Shown here piece after piece: positions 1-8,054 of a DNA stretch of 64,000 nucleotides. Numbering within the stretch: position 1 is the first letter of the stretch; every line of letters begins with the position of its first letter. Origin of the DNA: Draconibacterium sp. GTDB taxonomy: Bacteria; Bacteroidota; Bacteroidia; Bacteroidales; Prolixibacteraceae. The DNA lies in NCBI GenBank assembly GCA_016705335.1, contig JADIYN010000006.1:62001-126000 (forward strand), in the 5' to 3' direction. Made by a program: the position numbers and the translations under genes. The notes beneath the pieces were generated by a model, which did not search any database, was not told where the DNA came from, and worked only from the letters and a program-made list of their open reading frames with translations.

Positions 1-291
1 ATAATCGACACTGTTTACTTTAAAGGCTCTGATTGCATATTCATTGTATGCTGTAGTAAAAATTACCGGAGCCTCAATTTTCACTGCATCGAAAATTTCA
101 AACGAAATTCCATCATCCAATTGAATATCCATAAAAATGAGGTCGGGTTTTTCATTTTGAGAAAACCAGTTCACGGCATCTTCAACCGATTCTAAAATCT
201 GTATTACCTGAATTCCCGGTTCAGCCTTTTTTAGCAACGATTCAAGCCGTTTCGAAGCAAGTTTTTCATCTTCAACAATTACTACATTCAT
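1..291 (-). CDS. LytTR-family response regulator, receiver domain (partial, cut by window edge)
   Basis: Only the first 97 codons are present; the gene runs off the left edge. The translation starts MNVVIVEDEKLASKRLESLL and contains the receiver landmarks: the acidic pair E7/D8, the phospho-acceptor in LIFMDIQLDDG, and a TTAYNEYA segment, followed by KVNSVDY, where a LytTR linker would begin. It lies 132 bp downstream of a LytS-type histidine kinase on the same strand, so the two probably form one two-component system. The DNA-binding LytTR domain is expected outside the window and is not seen. There is no frame break in the visible part. Confidence 0.85.
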   Translation of the reverse strand, partial: MNVVIVEDEKLASKRLESLLKKAEPGIQVIQILESVEDAVNWFSQNEKPDLIFMDIQLDDGISFEIFDAVKIEAPVIFTTAYNEYAIRAFKVNSVDY

Positions 292-423
292 AATGTTAGA
301 TTTGAGATTATTAGAATCAAGTATCAGGACAAAAAGTGATGGATGACCAAAGATGGGTGACCGAAGTTTGCCGGTATTTCAAAAACCTTTCATCCCCGTT
401 TATATTATTAAATCCTACTATTT

Positions 424-1473
424 TCATCTTTCTGTTTTTACCGGAATTTTAACAACAAATTCATCGGCAGTTTCAAGTATTTCAATGTCGCGGTTTAAAA
501 TTAACCGGCTACGTTCTTTCAGGTTTTTCAACCCAATTTTCGATGAGCCGTTTAGCTGTGTTTTCTTTTGCAAATTATTGCGAACCACAATTTTATCAAG
601 TCCTTCAAAATGAATTGTTATTTCAAGTGGCTGTTTACGTGTTGCCGAATTGTGTTTTAAAGCGTTTTCAACCAAAAGCTGTAACGAAACGGGTAAAATA
701 TCAATATTTTCACTTCTGTTCAGCTCCATTTTCAATTCAATTTTTTCTTCATCCCTGATTTTTTGCAGATAGAAATAGTTTTTTACAAATTCAATTTCAG
801 CCGAAAGCGGAACCAATTCTTTATTCTCATTTTCCAAAATATACCTGTAAATTGTTGACAGTTTTTGTATGTATTGTTCCGATAAATCAGGGTCTTTCCG
901 TACCAGCGATGATAGTGAATTCATGCTGTTGAAAAGAAAATGCGGGTTTACCTGGCTTTTTAAAGTTTCGTATTGAAATATGAGTTTTTCTTCCCTCAGT
1001 TTTTGAGTCCGGTCAACAGCTTCAGCCCATTGAACATAAAAGAAGAAAACTGCCCCAAGTGTAAACCCAATAAAAGTGGCAATAAAAAATCCCTTCAATT
1101 CCAGGTTTCGCAGGTTAGTATAAAACTGCGAAAAATCATCGAAATAAATAGCATATTGAATGGCGTAAATCATCAAAAAGAAGATAATCGAAACAACTAA
1201 AACCGACACATAAAAAACAAGCAACCTGATTACTATCCTCTTTTTAAAATCGGGCGAATCGACTTTTGTAGATTTAAAAAACCAGGCCCCGAGCCAAATA
1301 AAAATCTCTAATTGCATAAAAGTTAAAAACCATGTCAAACCAAATTGATCATAGAATACTTTCTGCCTTAAAATGAGCCCGAAAAGCACTGAAATAAAAA
1401 GTGAACCAGCCAATACATATAAATGCCAGACTGTTTTTTGAATTAATGTTTTATTGTTGGTCGGATGAAACAT
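424..1473 (-). CDS. LytS-type membrane sensor histidine kinase (His_kinase family)
   Basis: The 349-residue protein has four hydrophobic helices in roughly residues 15-150, then a short linker and a cytoplasmic kinase core. The LytS/YehU-type phospho-acceptor motif QVNPHFLFN places the histidine at about 178. An N box VENALKHN lies at about 268-275, and a glycine-containing GSSKIGLKNLKERSRL segment at about 309-324 closes the ATPase domain. No periplasmic sensor domain is present, so the signal is probably sensed in the membrane. The response regulator gene at 1-291 is directly downstream on the same strand, its expected phospho-transfer partner. The target genes cannot be named from the sequence. 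Confidence 0.9.
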   Translation of the reverse strand: MFHPTNNKTLIQKTVWHLYVLAGSLFISVLFGLILRQKVFYDQFGLTWFLTFMQLEIFIWLGAWFFKSTKVDSPDFKKRIVIRLLVFYVSVLVVSIIFFLMIYAIQYAIYFDDFSQFYTNLRNLELKGFFIATFIGFTLGAVFFFYVQWAEAVDRTQKLREEKLIFQYETLKSQVNPHFLFNSMNSLSSLVRKDPDLSEQYIQKLSTIYRYILENENKELVPLSAEIEFVKNYFYLQKIRDEEKIELKMELNRSENIDILPVSLQLLVENALKHNSATRKQPLEITIHFEGLDKIVVRNNLQKKTQLNGSSKIGLKNLKERSRLILNRDIEILETADEFVVKIPVKTER

Positions 1474-1525
1474 ATGTTGATTGATTTTGGTGTTGAATTT
1501 ACTAAAAAGTTGCAGTTAGTTTCGG

Positions 1526-1581
1526 GTTTAAAGTTCAAAGTTTAAAGTAATTGCCTCAACTTTAAACTTTGAACCTTAAAC
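1526..1581. repeat. near-perfect inverted repeat built from TTTAAAGT units
   Basis: Arms at 1526-1548 and 1559-1581 match at 22 of 23 positions, with a 10-nt spacer. Each arm is itself made of repeated TTTAAAGT/CAAAGT words. It sits directly downstream of the stop codon of the gene ending at 1591, so it may act as a terminator or 3'-end stabiliser on the minus strand. There is no clear U-run. The single mismatch would be a G-U wobble in the minus-strand RNA. Confidence 0.6.
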
Positions 1582-1590
1582 TTTAAACTC

Positions 1591-2430
1591 TTAAATTACT
1601 TTCACAAAACTAATTTCCCGGGTAGTGTTCATAATTTGTTTACTGGTTTGTCCGGGCAGGTTCATTTCCATCACAACGTCTTCATACAAAACAGCGTGTT
1701 CAATTTGTTTGTCTTCCAAACTCACCCAAATTGTTCCCCAATAGTGGCTGCGGCCTTTCATGCTCATTCCTTCACCCGCATATTCAAGCGGGTTGTTAAA
1801 CGTGCGGTATTCAATTACTGCGCATGATTCACCGTTTCGTTCCGTAATGCCGGTCCATAATATTTGTACATCTTTATTTTCAAACGAACCTTGTCCGGCC
1901 AAATCCATTTTTCCATTGAACCGTTCATCAGCAAATGATTCGTTTAGTTTTAGTTTTTCGAAAGAACTCCATGCAAAACCTTCAATTCCCATCATATCCC
2001 AAATCAGGTTTTTCGTGAAAGCGCTGTTTTCGCCAAAAGTTGCAAATGCGTCAGATTTTAACATATCCGCCGAAATACTATAACTAAAATTCTCCATATA
2101 ATCGACTGTATTTCCTGCCGGAAAATCAACATCACGCTGCATTGCAATTGCTATGGTAACATTGTTCCATTTTGCCTTTCCGTTTTCAAGTCCGCGTGTA
2201 TATTCACCTTTCACACGCATTTTGTTAAAGAAATTTCCGAAAATATCGGTGTTAAAATGATCGGTAGTTACAACATACTTCTGAAGTTCATCGTTTAATA
2301 CAAGATTTTGTGGAAGTGATTTGCTGGAAAGAATTTCTGAAATTTTTGACCCTGACAATTTTTGGGCATTCACACTAAATGTAAAAATTACTGCAATTGA
2401 AAAAAGAAGAAGTGATTTAATTGTTTTCAT
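1591..2430 (-). CDS. secreted protein of unknown function
   Basis: I do not recognise a family. The 279-residue protein begins with a typical signal peptide (MKTIKSLLLFSIAVIFTFSVNAQ, likely cut after NAQ), so it is probably periplasmic or exported. The mature part is polar, rich in aromatic and Asn residues, with a C-terminal half that looks beta-rich. The start ATG at 2430 is directly followed by the signal peptide. It is alone between a LytS kinase gene and a UroD-family gene; the 158 bp upstream hold no feature I can support. A role cannot be assigned. Confidence 0.65.
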   Translation of the reverse strand: MKTIKSLLLFSIAVIFTFSVNAQKLSGSKISEILSSKSLPQNLVLNDELQKYVVTTDHFNTDIFGNFFNKMRVKGEYTRGLENGKAKWNNVTIAIAMQRDVDFPAGNTVDYMENFSYSISADMLKSDAFATFGENSAFTKNLIWDMMGIEGFAWSSFEKLKLNESFADERFNGKMDLAGQGSFENKDVQILWTGITERNGESCAVIEYRTFNNPLEYAGEGMSMKGRSHYWGTIWVSLEDKQIEHAVLYEDVVMEMNLPGQTSKQIMNTTREISFVKVI

Positions 2431-2588
2431 GACTTTAAATTTTAATTGTTTTTTAATGAATCAAAATTCAGCCATTTTTAAGGTAGATAAAAAAAAGAGA
2501 TGGGCAGGGGTAGTTTTTTAGCCACGAACTGTAAAAAATCAGTTTTGAACTGTATTTAAAAGCAATTATAATTCCATGCAGAAAAAGA

Positions 2589-3590
2589 CTATAAAAATGT
2601 AGCTTCGCTCATTGCCTTCAAATTTTCGGGATTGGTCAATGGAGTAATTTCGCAACCTGCCGACAGGATAAAGCGTTCAGTTTTGTGTTTTTCCACAAGA
2701 TTTTTGCAGATATTGAAAACCTCATCGCGTGTTTTATTTTGAACCGTAACCGGATTGATATTCCCCGCAAAAATTACGTTTTCGCCTAAAATTGCACGGG
2801 CATTTTGCATGTCAACCTGCCAGTCAAGATCTAAAATATCGAGGTTGAAATTTTTATATGAGGGAAGTAAATGAGTTGTGTCTCCGCAAATGTGGAGTTT
2901 TACTTTTCCGCCTAATTCGTGAATGTAACTTATTATTTCGTGATGCCGGTCGCGGACAAAACTGTTGTAAGTATCAAGGTCAATTTGAGAACAAACAGCA
3001 TCGCCCATACCAATAATTTCGCATCCGGCTTCAATTTGAGCTTTGGCAAAATCTTTAGCCGTTACCATGCATTTATCCAATAACCGATTGGTAAAATCGG
3101 GATCCATCATCAACTGCATCATCATATTTTCAATTCCGGCTAAATCGCATGCTTCGGCCAGCGGCCCTTCAATCCATCCGATAATCGGAATATTTCCCTG
3201 GGTTTTTTTCGAAAGCACTTCACCTGCTTTTATCCTGTCGAAAGTGCGTTTTGCCTTGTAAACATCGGGGTTTTTCAGGTTAATTACGTCGGACATAGAG
3301 TTCACAATCAAATTTAAACAACGAGGTACACCGTTTGGGATAAACTGAACTCCTGCGCCAAAAGCACTCGTTTCACGGTACGGATCAGAGATCAAGCCAA
3401 GTAAATCGAGGTCAAAATCGTGCATGCAGCGCAGGTTGGCTTCAACAAGCACTTTGTAATCAGAAGCAAACTGACCGTAATTACTGCCAATATACTCGGC
3501 GGCAAATTGCATTAAAATGGGGCGAAACAAAACTTTGTCCGTTGATTTTCCTGTTTCAATAAGTTGGTGGAATAGTTGCGTTTTAGTCAT
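2589..3590 (-). CDS. UroD-superfamily protein, cobamide methyltransferase (MtaA/CmuA)-like
   Basis: Encodes about 333 residues. The start is placed at the ATG at 3590 (MTKTQLFHQL); the open frame continues to 3713, but that would run into the divergent gene at 3701 and adds a non-homologous hydrophobic stretch. The fold is that of uroporphyrinogen decarboxylase. The sequence LHICGDT (His233, Cys235) and AGCEITPLT (Cys313) give the His-X-Cys...Cys zinc site of methylcobamide:coenzyme M methyltransferases (MtaA, CmuA). True HemE lacks this site. The protein may therefore transfer a methyl group to or from a thiol via a corrinoid protein. No corrinoid protein gene is nearby, so the substrate is unknown. 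Divergent from the phosphatase gene at 3701. Confidence 0.75.
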   Translation of the reverse strand: MTKTQLFHQLIETGKSTDKVLFRPILMQFAAEYIGSNYGQFASDYKVLVEANLRCMHDFDLDLLGLISDPYRETSAFGAGVQFIPNGVPRCLNLIVNSMSDVINLKNPDVYKAKRTFDRIKAGEVLSKKTQGNIPIIGWIEGPLAEACDLAGIENMMMQLMMDPDFTNRLLDKCMVTAKDFAKAQIEAGCEIIGMGDAVCSQIDLDTYNSFVRDRHHEIISYIHELGGKVKLHICGDTTHLLPSYKNFNLDILDLDWQVDMQNARAILGENVIFAGNINPVTVQNKTRDEVFNICKNLVEKHKTERFILSAGCEITPLTNPENLKAMSEATFL

Positions 3591-3700
3591 ATTAGATGGT
3601 TTTTTTAAGGCTCTGAAAATTAGCAAAAAATGTTGTCGTTTTAAATTGATAATTTGAAAAATCAGGCTTAGTTTTAACTTCAAATTAAATACTTCGTGAT

Positions 3701-4495
3701 ATGGAAAAAACAATCAGGAAAGCATTTCAGGAAGCTGGTAAAATATTGATGAACAATTTTGGCATAATTTCGGATTATGAAGTAAAAGAAAGTCAAAGCA
3801 GCATCGTTACGAAAGCAGATGTCGAATCAGAGAAAAGGATAATTGAAATTATTCTTGAAAATTTTCCCGGTCATAATACTTTAGGCGAAGAAACAGGTTT
3901 TCAGAATAGAAATTCTGACTTTACATGGGTAATTGATCCGTTGGACGGAACTTCGAATTTTGCTGCCGGATTGCCCTGGTTTGGCGTTATTATCTGCGTT
4001 TTAAAGAATTCTATCCCGGTTATGTCGGGTTGTTTTATGCCTGTTCAAAACGAAATTTATTTTGCTGAAAAAGGAAAAGGAGCAACTTGTAATGGAAAGA
4101 AAATAATTGTTTCAACTGAAACCAATCTCAAAAATATACTTGCAGCGTACTCACTCGATTTTTCAGATGAAGCCGGTAAAACCGAACGTGAAACAAAAGT
4201 TATCGGGAACCTTGTAAAAAACATACGAAACCTGCGCGGTACGAACTGTTTAATCGATTTTTGCTATACCGCTGACGGAAAACTTGGTGCTTGTATTAAC
4301 CAAACCACAAAAATCTGGGACATTGCCGGTCCTGGTTTAATAATTGAGGAAGCGGGTGGAATGGTGACTGACATTTCCGGAAACCAATTTGATTTTTCGT
4401 TGAATGAAACCAATTATAACCGGAACTTTACAATCGTTTGTTCAAACAAAATGCTTCACAATGAGCTCATTAAATTAATGAATCATGGCTTTTAG
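3701..4495 (+). CDS. inositol monophosphatase family protein (SuhB-like)
   Basis: A 264-residue member of the Mg2+-dependent, Li+-sensitive phosphatase family. The metal and phosphate motifs are all present: GEETGF at about 62-67, WVIDPLDGTSNF at about 76-87, and KIWDIAGPG at about 204-212, followed by EEAGG. Substrate could be inositol-1-phosphate or a related sugar phosphate; family members also include 3'(2'),5'-bisphosphate nucleotidase, but the short SuhB-like length favours inositol monophosphatase. The stop overlaps the start of the TfoX-N gene at 4485 by 11 bp, suggesting cotranscription. Confidence 0.9.
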   Translation: MEKTIRKAFQEAGKILMNNFGIISDYEVKESQSSIVTKADVESEKRIIEIILENFPGHNTLGEETGFQNRNSDFTWVIDPLDGTSNFAAGLPWFGVIICVLKNSIPVMSGCFMPVQNEIYFAEKGKGATCNGKKIIVSTETNLKNILAAYSLDFSDEAGKTERETKVIGNLVKNIRNLRGTNCLIDFCYTADGKLGACINQTTKIWDIAGPGLIIEEAGGMVTDISGNQFDFSLNETNYNRNFTIVCSNKMLHNELIKLMNHGF

Positions 4496-4832
4496 TGAGT
4501 TTTTGGTTGATCGGGTTCGACGCACTTTTAAGGAAAATCATAGCGCTTTCGAAGAAAAAAAAATGTTTGGTGGACTCTGTTTTTTTGTTGATGAAAAAAT
4601 GTGTGCCGGTGTTTTTAAAGAAGAATTAATGGTTCGGATTAATCCTCAAAATGAATCTGAATATTTGCAAAATGAAGATTGCCGGGAGATGGATGAAACC
4701 AATCATTCGATGAAAGGTTTCTTAATGATATCTCCTGAAGGCATTGATATGGAAGATGATCTTGATAAATGGATAAAACGGTGTCTTGCGTTTAATCCGA
4801 TTGCGAAATCAAGTAAAAAGAAATTAGGTTAA
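4485..4832 (+). CDS. TfoX/Sxy N-terminal domain protein
   Basis: The 115-residue protein carries the TfoX N-terminal signature: KKMFGGLCFFVDEKMCAGVF and then LMVRINP, and little else. Stand-alone TfoX-N proteins are common in Bacteroidota and have no established biochemical role; the link to competence known from the gamma-proteobacterial TfoX/Sxy needs the missing C-terminal domain. It overlaps the upstream phosphatase gene by 11 bp, so the two are likely translated from one mRNA. The Lys-rich tail (SSKKKLG) is normal for this family. Confidence 0.85.
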   Translation: MAFSEFLVDRVRRTFKENHSAFEEKKMFGGLCFFVDEKMCAGVFKEELMVRINPQNESEYLQNEDCREMDETNHSMKGFLMISPEGIDMEDDLDKWIKRCLAFNPIAKSSKKKLG

Positions 4833-4864
4833 AATTAAGTGAAGAATATTCAGTAAAACTGAAG

Positions 4865-4939
4865 TGGGCTGTGGCGGATTCGAACCGTCGACCCCTACCC
4901 TGTCAAGGTAATGCTCTAAACCAACTGAGCTAACAGCCC
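4865..4939 (-). tRNA. tRNA-Val (anticodon GAC)
   Basis: Read on the minus strand, the sequence folds as a cloverleaf: acceptor GGGCTGT/ACAGCCC with discriminator A, D arm GCTC-AGTTGGTTTA-GAGC, anticodon stem TTACC/GGTAG with loop TTGACAG (anticodon GAC), and T loop TTCGAAT. The CCA end is not encoded. One T-stem pair (GACGG against CCGCC) is an A-C mismatch, which could be a base-call error. It lies between the TfoX-N gene and the terminator of the lipoprotein gene. Confidence 0.93.
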
Positions 4940-4961
4940 CAATATTTGCTTCAAAAATAAC

Positions 4962-4986
4962 AAAAAAAAGGCACTATAAAAGTGCC
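4962..4986 (-). terminator. intrinsic terminator of the lipoprotein gene
   Basis: On the minus strand a perfect GGCACT/AGTGCC stem (4986-4981 with 4975-4970) and a 5-nt loop is followed at once by eight T residues (4969-4962). It lies 26 bp after the stop codon at 5013. Confidence 0.85.
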
Positions 4987-5012
4987 TCAATATTTTTCAT
5001 TTTCAATATTTG

Positions 5013-5825
5013 TTAGTCGCAAAGTATATCATTTCCCTGCGAATCCCAACAGTGCCAGTTACTGTCGTTAAAGAAATTTTCAGCTTTTACATGGCCAAAG
5101 TAATTTGTACTGTTCCATTCAATAAACGAATCGTTGAATTTTTTGTCCTCAGCATTGTATGCATGAATGTTCACAAAAATATCTAATTCCATTTTCTGCA
5201 AACCGTAAGTCAAAGTACTGCCGTTGAAACTATCTGTTTGTCTCTGATCGTTTTTTTCACGGATGTAAGTATATTTTATTTCACCAACTTTTTCTGTTTC
5301 CTTCTTCCAGTCAATTTGAATGGTTTTTTCGGGGAAAGCTGAACTGTGATATAAAATCCATTGGCCTGAATTACCATCAATGTTAGAAGTTCCTTCAAAC
5401 CAAAGAAATTCATCAAATGGTTGAATACCTGTTTTAGAAATATACATTTCCCATTTTACCTCTTTCGATAACAACTTACCAACCAATCGCGCTGAATACT
5501 GACTAGTAAATCCGTCAACCGAATAATTCCATTCCCATGTTAAATTGTCGATATAAGTCGGTTCGACCTCTATTGCAGAGCGAAATGCTGCAACAGGAAT
5601 AGCAAATGTGGTGCCTGTTATAATACTCCACCAACCAACAGTTGTGGCCGAATAAAGCCAATTGGTTTTTGCAATGTCGGCTGATTTGGTAATATCGGCT
5701 ATTTTCCCAAAATCAACGATCATTGTTTCAACCGGAGGTAATTCAGGAGCTACTTCTGTTGAATTTTCCTTTTCGCACGAAAAAAAGAACATCATTAAAA
5801 TAATAAATGGAAGAATCTGTTTCAT
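5013..5825 (-). CDS. lipoprotein of unknown function
   Basis: A 270-residue lipoprotein precursor: the signal peptide ends in MMFFFSCEK, with the lipid-bearing Cys at 17. The mature region is rich in Trp and Tyr and in alternating polar/hydrophobic residues (for example EWNYSVDGF, WEMYISKTG), which suggests a beta-sheet fold exposed at the periplasm or surface. I do not recognise a named family. It is a single-gene unit: a strong terminator follows at 4962-4986, and the terminator of the permease gene at 5855-5898 precedes it. Confidence 0.7.
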   Translation of the reverse strand: MKQILPFIILMMFFFSCEKENSTEVAPELPPVETMIVDFGKIADITKSADIAKTNWLYSATTVGWWSIITGTTFAIPVAAFRSAIEVEPTYIDNLTWEWNYSVDGFTSQYSARLVGKLLSKEVKWEMYISKTGIQPFDEFLWFEGTSNIDGNSGQWILYHSSAFPEKTIQIDWKKETEKVGEIKYTYIREKNDQRQTDSFNGSTLTYGLQKMELDIFVNIHAYNAEDKKFNDSFIEWNSTNYFGHVKAENFFNDSNWHCWDSQGNDILCD

Positions 5826-5854
5826 GTTTTTTTGATTTAAATGATTTCAAAAAA

Positions 5855-5898
5855 GAAAACGGGATAAGTTGTAAAATATTTTACCCTATCCCGTTTTC
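5855..5898 (-). terminator. intrinsic terminator of the purine permease operon, with nested palindrome
   Basis: Outer arms 5855-5866 and 5887-5898 are a perfect 12-bp inverted repeat (GAAAACGGGATA). Between them is a second 14-nt palindrome, GTAAAATATTTTAC, at 5871-5884. On the minus strand the stem is followed by TTTTTT. It is 23 bp downstream of the permease stop codon. Confidence 0.85.
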
Positions 5899-5920
5899 CT
5901 TATCTTAAAAAATATGCTGA

Positions 5921-7222
5921 CTACATAAGGAATTTCAACATAAACAACACTGCTAAAATAATGGTAACTATCGAGATATCTTTAAATTTACCTGACAATA
6001 CTTTTAAAAGTACAAACGAAAGCACACCAAACAAAATCCCTTCAGAAATTGAGTATGTTAAAGGCATCATTACAATAGTTAAAAAAGCAGGTATTGACTC
6101 TGTAAAATCGTCAAAGTTGATATTTTTAACGGGTGTCATCATCATTGCGCCAACCAAAATTAGGGCAGGTGCAGTTGCTGCTCCCGGAATCATTAGGAAT
6201 ATTGGTGAAAGAAACAATGCCAGGAGCATAAGTCCGGCAACGGTGAGCGAGGTCAAACCAGTTCTACCGCCTTCGCTAACACCTGCTGCACTTTCAACAT
6301 AAGTTGTAACAGTTGAAGTACCCAGCATTGCACCAACTGTTGTTCCAACAGCATCGGCCATCAAAGCTTGCTTTACACGGGGAACACGACCTTCTTTATC
6401 TAGCATGTTTGCTTTTGACGATACTCCGATCAATGTGCCAACGGTATCAAACATATCGACAAAAAGGAAAGTAAATACCACTACCAACATATCGAGTGTT
6501 AAAATCTGTGTCCAATCGAATTTCATGAAAATCGGGCTTAAAGAAGGAGGTGTGAGTTCAAAACTGGAAGGTAATGTTGTAATTCCAATTGGCAATCCGA
6601 TTACTGCGCCGATCAAAATACCATATAAAAGCGCTCCTTTTACATGCAGGGCGAGTAAAACACCAGTAATTACAAGCGTAATAAGAGCTACAGCTGCACC
6701 GCCATTTTCGGTAATATTGGTTACGTCACCCAGTGTTACAAAAGTTGCCGGGTTGCTAACAATAATTCCTGCATTTTTTAACCCGATAAAAGCAATAAAT
6801 AATCCGATACCAACAGAAATGGCATGTTTCATATTCATTGGTATCGAGTTTACAATCATTTCGCGAATGTTGAAAGCTGTAAGTGCAATAAATATCAAAC
6901 CTTCAATAAAAACTGCTGTAAGTGCAAATTGCCAGCTGTGGCCCATTCCCAACACAACTGTAAACGCAAAAAATGCATTCAGCCCCATTCCCGGAGCAAG
7001 AGCAAAAGGTAGTTTTGCATACAATGCCATTACCAGCGTTGCAACAAATGCAGATAAAACTGTTGCTGTAAAAACAGCGCCTTTATCCATTCCTGTGGCA
7101 CTTAAAATATCAGGATTCACAGCCAGAATATAAGCCATTGTCATAAACGTGGTTATCCCGGCCAAAACTTCGGTTCTAACTGTAGTTTTGTTTTGTTTTA
7201 AATTGAAATATTTTTCTAACAT
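5921..7222 (-). CDS. NCS2-family purine permease (AzgA/PbuG type)
   Basis: A 433-residue inner-membrane transporter with about 12-14 hydrophobic segments. The N-terminus (RTEVLAGITTFMTMAYILAVNP) and the segment LAPGMGLNAFFAF at about 75-87 are hallmarks of the AzgA-like branch of the NCS2 family, whose characterised members take up adenine, guanine and hypoxanthine by proton symport. A further signature, VDMFDTVGTLIGVSSKANML, lies near residues 254-273. The gene is 25 bp downstream of a Tsx-like outer-membrane channel gene, which supports a purine or nucleoside uptake role. A nested-hairpin terminator follows. The exact base specificity cannot be read from the sequence. Confidence 0.9.
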   Translation of the reverse strand: MLEKYFNLKQNKTTVRTEVLAGITTFMTMAYILAVNPDILSATGMDKGAVFTATVLSAFVATLVMALYAKLPFALAPGMGLNAFFAFTVVLGMGHSWQFALTAVFIEGLIFIALTAFNIREMIVNSIPMNMKHAISVGIGLFIAFIGLKNAGIIVSNPATFVTLGDVTNITENGGAAVALITLVITGVLLALHVKGALLYGILIGAVIGLPIGITTLPSSFELTPPSLSPIFMKFDWTQILTLDMLVVVFTFLFVDMFDTVGTLIGVSSKANMLDKEGRVPRVKQALMADAVGTTVGAMLGTSTVTTYVESAAGVSEGGRTGLTSLTVAGLMLLALFLSPIFLMIPGAATAPALILVGAMMMTPVKNINFDDFTESIPAFLTIVMMPLTYSISEGILFGVLSFVLLKVLSGKFKDISIVTIILAVLFMLKFLM

Positions 7223-7247
7223 AACGATTTTTGTTTATTGGTTTTGG

Positions 7248-7934
7248 TTAAAATGTCCATTTTACCGCAAGCGTTGGATTTACATGAAAACCATCCATTC
7301 CGCCAAAATTATTACTTAATTCCACCTCGCTTCCAAACGAAAAGTGGGGAGTTGCATTAAACCAGATTTGTGGTTCTGATAAAAATACAAAATCACCAAA
7401 AGCCGTTTTTTCTTTCCAGAAATCGGCAAAACCGGTAAATGACATTTTACCTTTCAAAAAATTGAGGTACCAAACACCTGTAATTTGGAAACTATTTGGT
7501 TTGGAATCGATAGTATTTGCCATGTTTTTGTATAAAGCTTTCAACGAGAATCCTTTTGAAAAATCGGAAGCATTCCAGGAGTAGTCAACACCGGTTAACC
7601 ATGCATTATTAATTGTATATGCACCACCTGCATCTCCGGATTTCCACTGACCGAAACCTCCGTTGTATTCACCATGCCAGCTGAAAGGTGATTTTCCCAA
7701 CTTCATGCAACGGGCAATTTCGAAATAAGCAAGACTCACCCCTTCCACATCACCGGCACCATAATCAAAATCGATAAAGAAAAAAGTGTTTCCCAATTTG
7801 TCGGGTTTGAACATTTCAACTGTGGTGGTTACATACTTGCGATCTTTGCCAAAATCATAGTGCGTTTGGATGTTCTGGGCATTAACAGACGCTACAAAAG
7901 CGATCAATGTAAAAAACAGGAGAATTTTTTTCAT
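7248..7934 (-). CDS. Tsx-like outer-membrane channel protein (DUF5020 family)
   Basis: About 228 residues. The start is placed at 7934 (MKKILLFFTLIAFVASVNAQ), which gives a clean signal peptide; the open frame extends to 7976 but a promoter box at 7964-7971 would put that part outside the transcript. The mature protein is a series of amphipathic beta strands rich in Phe, Trp and Tyr and ends in aromatic Phe (AVKWTF), as outer-membrane barrels do. The sequence resembles the nucleoside-channel (Tsx)-like DUF5020 family. It is followed after 25 bp by the NCS2 purine permease, making a plausible outer/inner-membrane uptake pair. Confidence 0.8.
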   Translation of the reverse strand: MKKILLFFTLIAFVASVNAQNIQTHYDFGKDRKYVTTTVEMFKPDKLGNTFFFIDFDYGAGDVEGVSLAYFEIARCMKLGKSPFSWHGEYNGGFGQWKSGDAGGAYTINNAWLTGVDYSWNASDFSKGFSLKALYKNMANTIDSKPNSFQITGVWYLNFLKGKMSFTGFADFWKEKTAFGDFVFLSEPQIWFNATPHFSFGSEVELSNNFGGMDGFHVNPTLAVKWTF

Positions 7935-7963
7935 TTCAATTTGATTTATTAAAGTTAAGCCGC

Positions 7964-7971
7964 CAAAAATA
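7964..7971 (-). promoter_or_regulatory. Bacteroidota -7 promoter box for the tsx-like/permease operon
   Basis: The minus strand reads TATTTTTG, an exact match to TAnnTTTG, 30 bp before the start at 7934. A TTTC at about 7995-7992 stands in the -33 position with a 20-bp spacer. It supports the downstream start codon for the channel gene. Confidence 0.5.
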
Positions 7972-8054
7972 TACATTCTATTTTATTATGTGAAATGCTT
8001 ATTTAGTAGATTGTTTATAAATTACTATCTTGACACTGAGAAAAATGAATTGAA

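Noticed and set aside
2589..3590. HemE (uroporphyrinogen decarboxylase of heme synthesis)
   Set aside because: The HxC...C metal site and the lack of other heme genes fit the MtaA/CmuA-like branch better.
6405..7133. 242-codon open frame on the plus strand opposite the purine permease
   Set aside because: It is a shadow of the permease gene: low complexity, no start context and no recognisable domain.
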